Source: HyVt-443 sp964544655 | Lineage (GTDB): Bacteria > Pseudomonadota > Gammaproteobacteria > Chromatiales > Chromatiaceae | NCBI GenBank assembly: GCA_964544655.1 | Contig: CAZJCM010000011.1 | Span: 12,004-76,003 of the forward strand | DNA length: 64,000 nucleotides | Reading direction: 5' to 3' | Shown here: in pieces, positions 7,231 through 15,718 of the stretch | Numbering within the stretch: position 1 is the first letter of the stretch | How the letters are laid out: each line of letters begins with the position of its first letter | Notes under the pieces: generated by a model | What the model saw: only the letters and a program-made list of their open reading frames with translations | Database searches by the model: none | Told to the model about the DNA's origin: nothing | Program-made: the position numbers and the translations under genes

Positions 7231-9507
7231 ATGAATCTGGTTATCGTCGAGTCCCCGGCCAAGGCCAAGACCATCAACAAATACTTGGGCAAGGACTACA
7301 AGGTTCTCGCCTCCTATGGTCACGTGCGTGACCTGGTACCGAAAGAGGGTGCGGTCGATCCCGACCAGGATTTCAAGATGAAATACCAGGTCATCGAGCG
7401 CAACGACCGTCATGTGCAGACCATCACCAAGGCACTGAAGGACGCCGACACCCTCTACCTGGCCACTGACCCGGACCGCGAAGGCGAGGCTATCTCCTGG
7501 CATCTCTACGAGTTGCTCAAGAGCCGGCGCAAGCTGAAAGACAAAAAGGTCTACCGGGTGGTATTCAACGAGATCACCAAACGCACCATCCAGGAGGCGA
7601 TCGACAACCCACGGGAACTCTCCATGGACCTGGTCAATGCCCAGCAGGCGCGCCGGGCACTGGACTACCTGGTCGGTTTCAACCTCTCCCCCCTGCTGTG
7701 GAAAAAGGTGCGCCGCGGCCTGTCGGCCGGCAGAGTGCAGAGCCCCGCCCTGCGTATGATCGTGGAGCGGGAGGAGGAGATCGAGGCGTTCAAGGCCAGG
7801 GAATACTGGACCATCGAGGCCGACCTGCTGAAGGAAAAACAGGGCTTCAGCGCCAAGCTCACCCAGTACCAGGGGGAAAAGCTCAGCCAGTTCAGCATCA
7901 CCAACGGCGATGCCGCCCATGAGGCAGAGCGTATCCTGCTGGCCGCCGCCGAGGGCCATCTCACCGTCGTCCAGGTGCAGAAGAAGCAGCGCAAGCGCAA
8001 CCCAGCCGCCCCGTTCACCACCTCCACCCTGCAACAGGAGGCGGCGCGCAAACTCGGCTTCACCGCCCAGCGTACCATGCGTACCGCCCAGCAGCTGTAC
8101 GAAGGCATCGACACCGGCAGTGGCGCCGTCGGCCTGATCTCCTACATGCGAACCGACTCGGTCCACCTGGCCGAAGAAGCACTGGACGAACTGCGTGGCT
8201 ATATCGGCGAACGCTTCGGCCAGGATCACCTGCCGCCCAAGCCCAGGATCTACAAGACCAAGGCGAAGAATGCCCAGGAGGCCCATGAGGCAATCCGCCC
8301 CACCTCCATCCTGCGCACGCCGGCGGAACTCAAGGACCACCTTAGCAAAGAGCAGTTCCGTCTCTACGAGCTGATCTGGAAGCGCACCGTGGCCTGCCAG
8401 ATGATCCACGCCACCATCCACACGGTGGCGGCCGATCTGCAGTGCGGCGAAGGCAACATCTTCCGCGCCACCGGCTCCACCATCGCCAACCCCGGCTTCA
8501 TGGCGGTCTATATGGAGGGCGTCGACGACGCCAAAAAGGGCGATGACGACGAAAAGATGCTGCCGCCACTGAAGGAAGGGGAACGGATCCCGCTGCAGGC
8601 GATCCGCCCGGAACAGCACTTCACCGAACCACCGCCGCGCTACACCGAGGCGAGCCTGGTGAAGGCCCTGGAAGAGCACGGCATCGGCCGTCCCTCCACC
8701 TACGCCTCCATCATCTCCACCCTGCAGGACCGGGAGTACGTGGAGCTGGAGAAGAAGCGCTTTCACCCCACCGATGTGGGCCGGGTGGTGAACCGCTTCC
8801 TGACCAAGTACTTCACGCGCTACGTGGACTACGATTTCACCGCCAAGCTGGAGGACGACCTGGATGCAGTCTCCCGCGGCGAGGAGGAGTGGGTGCCTCT
8901 GCTGCGTAAGTTCTGGGGACCGTTCAAGGAACAGATCGACCACACCCAGGAGAACGTCAAACGTAGCGACGTAACCCATGAGGCACTGGACGAGAAGTGC
9001 CCCAAGTGCAACAGCCCGCTCTCCATCCGCCTGGGCCGTCATGGCCGCTTCATCGGTTGCACCAACTACCCGGAGTGCGACTACACCCGTGATCTCAACG
9101 GCAACGGCAAAGAGAAGGAGGAGCCGGAGATCGTGGAGGGGCGGAAATGCCCCGAGTGCGGCTCTGACTTGGTGATCAAACGCGGTAAATACGGCAAATT
9201 CATCGGCTGCTCCGGCTACCCCAAATGCCGCTACATCGAGCCGCTGGAGAAGCCGGTGGACACTGGCGTGAAGTGCCCCAAATGCAACAAGGGCACCCTG
9301 ATGCGGCGCAAGTCCCGCCGCGGCAAGATCTTCTACTCCTGCTCCACCTACCCAGAGTGCGACTACGCCACCTGGAATGAGCCGGTGGCAGAGCCCTGCC
9401 CGCGTTGCGGCTGGCCGATCCTCACCATCAAGACCACCAAGCGCAAAGGGACGGAGAAGGTCTGTCCACAAAAGGACTGCTCGTTCGCCGAGCCCTATGA
9501 CGGCTGA
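7231..9507 (+). CDS. topA: DNA topoisomerase I
   Basis: The 758-residue type IA topoisomerase relaxes negative supercoils. It begins with the TOPRIM motif NLVIVESPAKAKTINKYLG and has the acidic DPDREGEAISWHL cluster. The active-site tyrosine is in GLISYMRTDS (about residue 304). The C-terminal region has zinc-ribbon repeats starting CPKCNSPL, CPECGSDL, CPKCNKGT and CPRCGWPI, three of them with full four-cysteine sets. It is shorter than the E. coli enzyme because it lacks the extra C-terminal ribbon-like domains. A long antisense open frame covers the whole gene and is a GC-driven shadow. The unusual palindromes before the start may link expression to supercoiling, but that is inference. Confidence 0.98.
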   Translation: MNLVIVESPAKAKTINKYLGKDYKVLASYGHVRDLVPKEGAVDPDQDFKMKYQVIERNDRHVQTITKALKDADTLYLATDPDREGEAISWHLYELLKSRRKLKDKKVYRVVFNEITKRTIQEAIDNPRELSMDLVNAQQARRALDYLVGFNLSPLLWKKVRRGLSAGRVQSPALRMIVEREEEIEAFKAREYWTIEADLLKEKQGFSAKLTQYQGEKLSQFSITNGDAAHEAERILLAAAEGHLTVVQVQKKQRKRNPAAPFTTSTLQQEAARKLGFTAQRTMRTAQQLYEGIDTGSGAVGLISYMRTDSVHLAEEALDELRGYIGERFGQDHLPPKPRIYKTKAKNAQEAHEAIRPTSILRTPAELKDHLSKEQFRLYELIWKRTVACQMIHATIHTVAADLQCGEGNIFRATGSTIANPGFMAVYMEGVDDAKKGDDDEKMLPPLKEGERIPLQAIRPEQHFTEPPPRYTEASLVKALEEHGIGRPSTYASIISTLQDREYVELEKKRFHPTDVGRVVNRFLTKYFTRYVDYDFTAKLEDDLDAVSRGEEEWVPLLRKFWGPFKEQIDHTQENVKRSDVTHEALDEKCPKCNSPLSIRLGRHGRFIGCTNYPECDYTRDLNGNGKEKEEPEIVEGRKCPECGSDLVIKRGKYGKFIGCSGYPKCRYIEPLEKPVDTGVKCPKCNKGTLMRRKSRRGKIFYSCSTYPECDYATWNEPVAEPCPRCGWPILTIKTTKRKGTEKVCPQKDCSFAEPYDG

Positions 9508-10318
9508 AGAACGGCAGGAACTTCACCTGGATGTGAGTGAACCGGATACGCCGGCGGTGCAGCTGCTGGCCAGCGCCAGTGGGCTGTCGCGGCAACGCAT
9601 CAAACGGGCCATGCAGTGCGGTGCCGTATGGCTGGGCAGGGGGCGCAGCCGGCCCAGACGCCTGCGCCGGGCAGACCGGCTGCTGCAGCCGGGCGACCAG
9701 CTGCATCTCTACTACGACCCGCAGATTCTTGCCACCACGCCCCCGTCCGCAACACTGGTCGCCGACCTCGACCGATACAGCGTCTGGGACAAGCCACAGG
9801 GCATGTGGTCCCAGGGCTCCAAATGGGGCGACCACTGCACCATCCAGCGCTGGGCGGAACGCCACCTGCAACGCCCCGCCTTCATCGTTCACCGACTGGA
9901 CCGCGCCGCCCGCGGGCTGATTCTCATCGCCCATGGCAAATCGACAGCAGCGGCACTGGCCGCCCTGTTCCGTGACCGCCAGATGGAAAAACACTACCGC
10001 GCCTGGGTGCACGGACGCTTTGCAAAAGGAGAGCACACCCTCAGCAACCCGCTGGAGGACCGCCCTGCGGTTAGCCATGTGCGGCATCTGACCTACCTGC
10101 AGGAGCAGGATCGCACCCTGCTCGAGATCCACATCGAAACCGGCCGCAAACACCAGATCCGCCGCCATCTACAGCAGAGCGGCCACCCTATCGTCGGCGA
10201 CCGTCTCTATGGCAACGGCGGCGACGAGGAAGATCTGCAACTGGAGGCCTGCCGGCTGGCCTTCGTCTGCCCTCTCGATGGAGAGCGGCGCTGTTTCGAG
10301 CTGCCGGCAACAGACTGA
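9497..10318 (+). CDS. RluA-family RNA pseudouridine synthase
   Basis: A 273-residue protein whose ATG at 9497 overlaps the end of topA by 11 bases. An S4-like RNA-binding segment is at about residues 18-75 (SGLSRQRIKRAMQCGAVWLG ... LQPGDQLHLYY). The catalytic motif is HRLDRAARGLILIA, with the conserved Asp, replacing the more usual HRLDxxTSG. GRKHQIRRHL and HPIVGDRLYG are the further family motifs. It isomerises uridine in rRNA or tRNA; the exact target cannot be read from sequence. Overlap with topA suggests coupled expression. Confidence 0.9.
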   Translation: MTAEERQELHLDVSEPDTPAVQLLASASGLSRQRIKRAMQCGAVWLGRGRSRPRRLRRADRLLQPGDQLHLYYDPQILATTPPSATLVADLDRYSVWDKPQGMWSQGSKWGDHCTIQRWAERHLQRPAFIVHRLDRAARGLILIAHGKSTAAALAALFRDRQMEKHYRAWVHGRFAKGEHTLSNPLEDRPAVSHVRHLTYLQEQDRTLLEIHIETGRKHQIRRHLQQSGHPIVGDRLYGNGGDEEDLQLEACRLAFVCPLDGERRCFELPATD

Positions 10319-10345
10319 TCTGAACAGACCTGGAGTGACCGCCCG

Positions 10346-10735
10346 TCAATTCCTGGGCATCTGACCTGGACGCCCATACACTGCATACAGCTTTTGTACC
10401 CAATCGGGTGGCTTCGGAGGAGAGCTACGGCGAGCCGCCTGTGGAACCCTGAATGACGCTGCTGCGCCGGAAGCGAAGTCGGCATCGGATGTATAGCGAG
10501 GGTGCCCGTCCCGTTGTGCCAGCCGGTGCGTCCGCTGAGACCGAGTGCCGATCGAGGGCTGCCGCCTGAACCGGAAGCCGGATCCAGCTCCGCCAGGCCG
10601 ACCCCGCCCCGAACCAGAGGCGATACCCGGCTTGCCGCAGCTGGCGCTGAAACCGGCCGCAACCGTCATCGCGCTAAACGGAAACAGCAAGCCCGCAGTG
10701 ACAAACAACAGCGCCACCCTGCATGAAAGGTTCAT
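10346..10735 (-). CDS. Small secreted, arginine/glycine/serine-rich hypothetical protein
   Basis: A 129-residue product. The ATG at 10735 is preceded by GGGAGGA at five bases, one of the best ribosome binding sites in the window, and begins a signal peptide (MNLSCRVALLFVTAGLLF ... VAAG, about 27 residues). After it the protein is low-complexity, rich in Arg, Gly, Ser and Pro and strongly basic, and ends DWVQKLYAVYGRPGQMPRN. I recognise no family. The abrupt change after the signal peptide could mean a frameshift, but neither other frame gives a better continuation. The same frame stays open far upstream into the RND adaptor gene on the other strand; that extension is rejected. Confidence 0.45.
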   Translation of the reverse strand: MNLSCRVALLFVTAGLLFPFSAMTVAAGFSASCGKPGIASGSGRGRPGGAGSGFRFRRQPSIGTRSQRTHRLAQRDGHPRYTSDADFASGAAASFRVPQAARRSSPPKPPDWVQKLYAVYGRPGQMPRN

Positions 10736-11161
10736 AGAATCCTCCCGCAGCCGGCTGCAAGGCCAGCTGAATGGTGTAATCTGATCACCCCTGCAACTCA
10801 GCCGCCGAGGCAAGGACACTCCCAATACTATCAATCCGACGACGATATGTATCCGGATAAATTGAACGAGCGGCACCTCGCCGCAAATGAATTGGCAGCC
10901 GGATTCACTGGCCGGAGGGAGGGGGCAGCTGGCCGGGGTCCCGGTCAAATAAAATCGCATTGGTTGAGAATACGCAAAGCATATCCGGTTATACTGCCGG
11001 TATAGTAAGCGTCTGGTTAATCGTAGGGCCGTTGGCATAGCAGGGGTCGAGCGGGATGGTCTCCGCTTCTCTCTCTCAGGAACCTCCGACACCGGCAAAA
11101 TCTGACAATCATCCGCAGTCTTTATGACTGACTCACATCCAAGTATCACAAGGGGAACTGC
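10736..11161. other. Divergent intergenic region before the RND exporter
   Basis: These 426 bases separate the small secreted protein (minus) from the RND adaptor (plus). No further gene is supported. A TTGAGA at 10964-10969 and TATACT at 10990-10995 resemble sigma-70 boxes, but their 20-base spacing is too long to call a promoter. AAGGGGA just before 11162 is the adaptor ribosome binding site. Confidence 0.5.
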
Positions 11162-12520
11162 ATGGCCGCTGCCCGTAGAAAATGGGTAATCATCCTGCCT
11201 GTCCTGATCGGCATCGCCGCTCTTTTCTTCCTCAAACGCAACCAGCAGCCCCCGGTGCAGGAACCGCCAGAGGAGAAGGCACGGCTGGTACGCGTAATCC
11301 CCGCTCCCAGTGTCACTGTGATCCCAAGGGCCCAGGGCTTTGGTACCGTCCGCCCGGCACATACCTGGGAGGCGGTGGCCCAGGTCAAGGGGGAGATCAT
11401 CGACAAGCACCCCGAGCTGGAGCGGGGCGCCATCCTCCCCGCCGGCACCGACTTGCTCCGGATCGATCCCGCAGACTATGAACTGGCCATCGCCGAGGCG
11501 CGGGCCGCCCTGGAAGCGACCAAGGCACAACTGCAAGAGCTGGAGAACAAAATCAGCAACACCCGAGCCTCGCTGAAGATCGAGCAGGCAGCACTGGCCC
11601 TCAACAGGAAGGAGTTGGAACGCAAACGCAAGCTGGTAGGCAAAGGCGGCGTCAGCCGCTCCGATCTGGAGAGCCAGGAGCGGGCCCTGCTGGCCCAGCA
11701 ACAGAGCGTCCAGGCGCAGAAGAACACCCTCAACCTGTTTCCCAGCCAGCGGGCCCTGCTGGAGGCGCAACTCAAGCGGGACCAGGCAAAACTGAAATCG
11801 GCCCAGCGCAGTCTGGAGCACACCCGGATCCGGCTGCCGTTCACCGGCCGTATCGCGGCCGTCAACGTGGAACGCAACCAGTACGTGCGCGAAGGCGAGG
11901 TACTGGTCAAGGCAGACGGCCTGAAGCTGGCTGAAGTCGAAGCACAGATATCATTGGAGGAGATGGGCTATCTGATCCGCTCCGACAAGGTGGTGGATGC
12001 CCTCAAGGCCACACCTGGTGAAGTCCGGAAGCAGATGCGACTGAACGCTGAAGTGCTGCTGCGCGAGGGGAATCTGACCGGCCGCTGGCAGGCCCGCTTC
12101 TCCCGCCTGAGCGATACCCTGGATCCCAAGACACGCACCGTGGGCGTCATCGTGGAGGTGGATGATCCCTACACCAATATACAGCCGGGAGTCCGTCCCC
12201 CGCTGCTCAAGGGGTTGTTCGTCGAGGTGGTGCTGGGTGGACAGCCGCAGCCCGAAAGCCTGGTGGTACCACGCCTCAGCCTGCATGACGGCAAGCTGTA
12301 TCTGATCGACCAGGAGGATCGGCTGCAGATCCGGACGGTGAAGGTGGGTCTGGTGCAACCCGACTTCGTGGTGATCGAGCAGGGACTGAAGCCGGGTGAA
12401 CGGGTGGTGATCTCCGACCTGATACCCGCCGTGGAGGGCATGCTGCTGAAACCCAAGCCGGATGAGGCAGCGCTGAAACGGCTCCTGCAGGCAGTCGAGA
12501 CCGGGGATCCCCGGTCATGA
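11162..12520 (+). CDS. RND efflux periplasmic adaptor (HlyD/AcrA type)
   Basis: The 452-residue membrane fusion protein has an N-terminal membrane anchor (WVIILPVLIGIAALFFL, about 8-24). Lipoyl-like halves flank a long coiled-coil hairpin (about 105-225, many Glu/Lys/Leu/Gln heptads), followed by beta-barrel and membrane-proximal domains (LVVPRLSLHDGKLYLID). AAGGGGA precedes the ATG. It links the RND pump encoded by the next gene to an outer-membrane channel. The stop overlaps the pump start by four bases (ATGA). No outer-membrane factor gene is adjacent, so the exit channel must come from elsewhere. Confidence 0.92.
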   Translation: MAAARRKWVIILPVLIGIAALFFLKRNQQPPVQEPPEEKARLVRVIPAPSVTVIPRAQGFGTVRPAHTWEAVAQVKGEIIDKHPELERGAILPAGTDLLRIDPADYELAIAEARAALEATKAQLQELENKISNTRASLKIEQAALALNRKELERKRKLVGKGGVSRSDLESQERALLAQQQSVQAQKNTLNLFPSQRALLEAQLKRDQAKLKSAQRSLEHTRIRLPFTGRIAAVNVERNQYVREGEVLVKADGLKLAEVEAQISLEEMGYLIRSDKVVDALKATPGEVRKQMRLNAEVLLREGNLTGRWQARFSRLSDTLDPKTRTVGVIVEVDDPYTNIQPGVRPPLLKGLFVEVVLGGQPQPESLVVPRLSLHDGKLYLIDQEDRLQIRTVKVGLVQPDFVVIEQGLKPGERVVISDLIPAVEGMLLKPKPDEAALKRLLQAVETGDPRS

Positions 12521-15500
12521 TCGAATTCTTCGCCCGTCACCCTACCGCCGGCAATCTGCTGATGCTGTTCCTGGCCGTGCTCGGCCTCTCCACCCTGCCC
12601 AATCTGCAGCGTGAGACATTTCCCGACTTTGCCGCCACCGAGGTGCAGATCACGGTGGCCTACCCCGGCGCCAGCGCCGAAGACGTGGAAGAGGCCATCT
12701 GCCAACGCGTGGAGGACGCCATCGACGGCATCAACGATGTGGAAGAGGTGCGCTGCGAGGCCCGGGAAGGGATCAGCATCAGCATCGTGGAGATGGCAGA
12801 AGGGGGGGACATCCAGCGCTTCCTGGATGACGTCAAGAGTGAGGTAGAGGCAATCACCGGTTTCCCCGATGAAGTGGAGCTGCCGGTGATCAAAGAGCTG
12901 GGACGGACCGACAAGGTGGTGGCGATCGCCATAACCGGCCCGATGTCCGACAGCGACCTGAAGGCCTATGCCGAACAGGTCAAGACCCGACTGCGGCAGC
13001 TGCCCGAGGTGTCCCAGGTGGAGGTGCAGGGCTTCTCCGACCACCAGTTGCGCATCGAGATTCCAGCCCGCCTGCTGCAGCAATACGGCCTCAGCCTGTC
13101 AGACATCGCCAATGCGGTGGCACGTCAAGGCATCGACCTCCCGGCCGGCTCCCTGCAGACCAAGGACCGCGACCTGCTGTTGCGCTTCACCGACCTGCGC
13201 CGAACTCCGGAGGAGCTGGCCGATCTCACCGTGATCAGCGCAGACTCCGGCAGCGAGATCCGGCTTGGTGCCATCGCCCATATCAGCGACCGCTTCGAAC
13301 TGGACGAAGAGCAGATCCTGTTCAACGGCCGTCGCGCTGCTCTGCTGCAGATAACCAAGACCAAGCAGCAGGACACCCTGGTGGTGCGTGATGTAGTGAA
13401 GCGTTTCGTCGATGAGCAGCTCTACCCCACCGCCCCCGCCGGCGTAGAGTTCATCCTGACCCAGGACAAGTCCACCAACATCCGCGACCGCCTGCAACTA
13501 CTGCTGAAGAATGGTGCCCAGGGTCTGCTGCTGGTATTCCTCACCATGTGGCTCTTCTTTCAGGGGCGCTTCGCCTTCTGGGTCGCCATGGGCCTGCCGA
13601 TTTCGTTCCTCGGTGCCCTCTATTTCATGGGCCTGCTGGGCCTGACCATCAACATGATCACCATGGTCGCCCTGCTGATCGCCATCGGCCTGCTGATGGA
13701 CGACGCCATCGTCATCTCGGAGAACATCGCCACCCATCTGCGCCGCGGCAAGAGCGCCATGCAGGCGGCGGTCGACGGCACCAAACAGGTGGCGCCAGGC
13801 GTGCTCTCGTCGTTCCTCACCACCGTGTCGGTGTTCGGGCCATTGGCGTTCCTCTCCGGCCACATCGGCAAGGTGCTGCAGTTCATCCCCATGGTACTGA
13901 TCCTGGTGCTCTCGGTGAGCCTGATCGAAGCGTTCCTGATCCTGCCTCACCACCTGGCACACTCACTCAAACACCATGAAAACGAGGCGAGCCGTTTCCG
14001 CCGCGCCTTCGACAGCCGGCTGATCCACTTCCGCGACCACACCATGGGCCGTCTGGTGGACCTGGCGGTAAACTACCGCTACTGGTTCGTGGGGGCAGTC
14101 ATCGCCCTGTTCCTGATCAGCCTGGGCATGCTGATCGGCGGCAAGCTCAAGTTCCAGTCCTTCCCCGACATCGAGGGTGACATCATCGAAGCGCGCATCC
14201 TGCTGCCCCAGGGCACGCCCCTGTGGCGCACCGAAGCGGTGGTACAGCAGATCACCGAGGGGCTGAAACGGACGGATCAGGCCTTCACCCCGCTGCAGCC
14301 GGAAGGAGAGCAGCTGGTACGCAACATACAGGTGCGCCTCAACACCAACCTGGATGCCAATGAAAAGGGTCCGCACGTGGCCACCGTCACCGCCGACCTG
14401 CTCACCGCCGAGCGTCGTGTCGGCCCCACTCTGGACGACATCATCAACCGCTGGCGCCAGGAAGTAGGCGAGATCCCGGATCTGCTGGCCCTCAATTTCA
14501 AGGAGCCGGTAATCGGCCCCGGCGGCAAGCCCATCGAGATCCGCCTCACCGGATCCGATCTGCATGAGTTGAAGCAGGCCTCGCTGGAACTGCAGGCTTG
14601 GCTCACCCGTTACCGCGGCGTATTCGATCTGTCAGACGACCTGCGCCCTGGCAAACCCGAGCTGCGCATGCAACTGCGTGATGGCGCCCTGGCCCTGGGG
14701 CTGGATGCAAGCAATATCGCCAGTCAGCTGCGGGCCGCCTTTTATGGCAGCACCGCCAAGGAGATCCAGGTGGGCCCGGAGTCCTATGACATCGACATCC
14801 GCCTGGCCGATCCGGACCGCGACAGCTTGAACGATTTCGAGAGCTTCCGCATCGTCACCCCCCAAGGGAACCAGGTACCCCTGAGCAGTGTGGTATCGAT
14901 CCGTGAGGGACGAGGTTTCGCCCGCATCCAGCGCATCGATGGCCTGCGCACCCTGACCATCAGCGGCGATCTGGACACACGCATCGCCAACGCCCGGGAG
15001 GTGATCAATCACACCCGGGACAACTTCCTGCCCGAACTGCTGCAGCGCCACACCGGGGTCAGGACCAGCATCGAAGGAGAGGCCAAGCAGAGCGCCAAGA
15101 CCGGCACCTCCATGCTGCGCGCCTTCGCCATCGGACTGGTGGGCGTCTTCATTCTGCTCAGCTTTCAGTTCCGCAGCTATATCGAGCCGCTGATCGTGAT
15201 GTCAGTCATCCCCATGGCCCTGATTGGGGTGATCTGGGGTCACCTGCTGATGGGTCAGGATCTGACCATGCCTGGACTGATCGGCTTCACCTCCCTGGCC
15301 GGAATCGTGGTCAACGACTCCATCCTGCTGGTGGAGTTTCTCAAACTGAGGGTCCGCGAAGGCCTGTCCGCAGTGGCGGCGGCGAAGCTGGCCAGCCGGG
15401 AACGCTTCCGCGCCGTGCTGCTCACCTCCATCACCACCATTGCCGGCCTGACTCCCCTGCTGCTGGAAAAGAGTATGCAGGCGCAGATCCTGATCCCACT

Positions 15501-15660
15501 GGCAGTCAGTATCGTATTCGGCCTGCTGGCCACCACCATGATGGTACTGCTGGTGATACCTGCGATGTACAGCATCCTCGACGATCTGGGTATCTCCACC
15601 ACTGCCCGCGAGCAGCGGGAAAAAGAGGAAGCGGCAGAAGCGGAGCCTGCAACAAGGTAG
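12517..15660 (+). CDS. RND-family efflux permease (AcrB/AcrD/AcrF superfamily)
   Basis: A 1047-residue inner-membrane proton-driven exporter with the usual twelve membrane segments and two large periplasmic loops. It starts with the typical IEFFARHPTAGNLLMLFLAVLG, and the first loop has VTVAYPGASAEDVE-like residues (ITVAYPGASAEDVEEAI). The TM4 proton-relay region reads LIAIGLLMDDAIVISENIATHL, with the paired aspartates. The second half repeats the pattern (GIVVNDSILLVEFLKLR). Length is normal. The substrate cannot be predicted. It is coupled to the adaptor upstream and followed by a strong hairpin. Confidence 0.94.
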   Translation: MIEFFARHPTAGNLLMLFLAVLGLSTLPNLQRETFPDFAATEVQITVAYPGASAEDVEEAICQRVEDAIDGINDVEEVRCEAREGISISIVEMAEGGDIQRFLDDVKSEVEAITGFPDEVELPVIKELGRTDKVVAIAITGPMSDSDLKAYAEQVKTRLRQLPEVSQVEVQGFSDHQLRIEIPARLLQQYGLSLSDIANAVARQGIDLPAGSLQTKDRDLLLRFTDLRRTPEELADLTVISADSGSEIRLGAIAHISDRFELDEEQILFNGRRAALLQITKTKQQDTLVVRDVVKRFVDEQLYPTAPAGVEFILTQDKSTNIRDRLQLLLKNGAQGLLLVFLTMWLFFQGRFAFWVAMGLPISFLGALYFMGLLGLTINMITMVALLIAIGLLMDDAIVISENIATHLRRGKSAMQAAVDGTKQVAPGVLSSFLTTVSVFGPLAFLSGHIGKVLQFIPMVLILVLSVSLIEAFLILPHHLAHSLKHHENEASRFRRAFDSRLIHFRDHTMGRLVDLAVNYRYWFVGAVIALFLISLGMLIGGKLKFQSFPDIEGDIIEARILLPQGTPLWRTEAVVQQITEGLKRTDQAFTPLQPEGEQLVRNIQVRLNTNLDANEKGPHVATVTADLLTAERRVGPTLDDIINRWRQEVGEIPDLLALNFKEPVIGPGGKPIEIRLTGSDLHELKQASLELQAWLTRYRGVFDLSDDLRPGKPELRMQLRDGALALGLDASNIASQLRAAFYGSTAKEIQVGPESYDIDIRLADPDRDSLNDFESFRIVTPQGNQVPLSSVVSIREGRGFARIQRIDGLRTLTISGDLDTRIANAREVINHTRDNFLPELLQRHTGVRTSIEGEAKQSAKTGTSMLRAFAIGLVGVFILLSFQFRSYIEPLIVMSVIPMALIGVIWGHLLMGQDLTMPGLIGFTSLAGIVVNDSILLVEFLKLRVREGLSAVAAAKLASRERFRAVLLTSITTIAGLTPLLLEKSMQAQILIPLAVSIVFGLLATTMMVLLVIPAMYSILDDLGISTTAREQREKEEAAEAEPATR

Positions 15661-15663
15661 GCG

Positions 15664-15714
15664 GCGGCGCCCCGCCGCGTTTGGCAGTTTGACTGCCTTA
15701 CGGCGAGGCGCCGC
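15664..15714. terminator. Large hairpin between convergent genes
   Basis: GCGGCGCCCCGCCG (15664-15677) pairs with CGGCGAGGCGCCGC (15701-15714) with one mismatch, and the loop contains a second perfect stem, GGCAGT (15683-15688) and ACTGCC (15692-15697). It fills the 58-base gap between the convergent RND and LtaS-like genes. There is no T-run, so it may stop transcription in both directions by structure or act with Rho. Confidence 0.6.
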
Positions 15715-15718
15715 AGTA

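Noticed and set aside
7228..9471. 747-codon open frame antisense to topA
   Set aside because: It mirrors topA codon structure exactly, starts and ends with it, and its hydrophobic-acidic repeats resemble no protein family. TopA itself is complete with all motifs.
10964..10995. Sigma-70 promoter TTGAGA/TATACT
   Set aside because: The spacing of 20 bases is outside the normal 16-18.
10736..11821. Upstream extension of the small secreted protein frame, giving 491 codons
   Set aside because: The extension is antisense to the RND adaptor coding sequence and lacks a ribosome binding site. The internal ATG at 10735 has GGGAGGA and a signal peptide.
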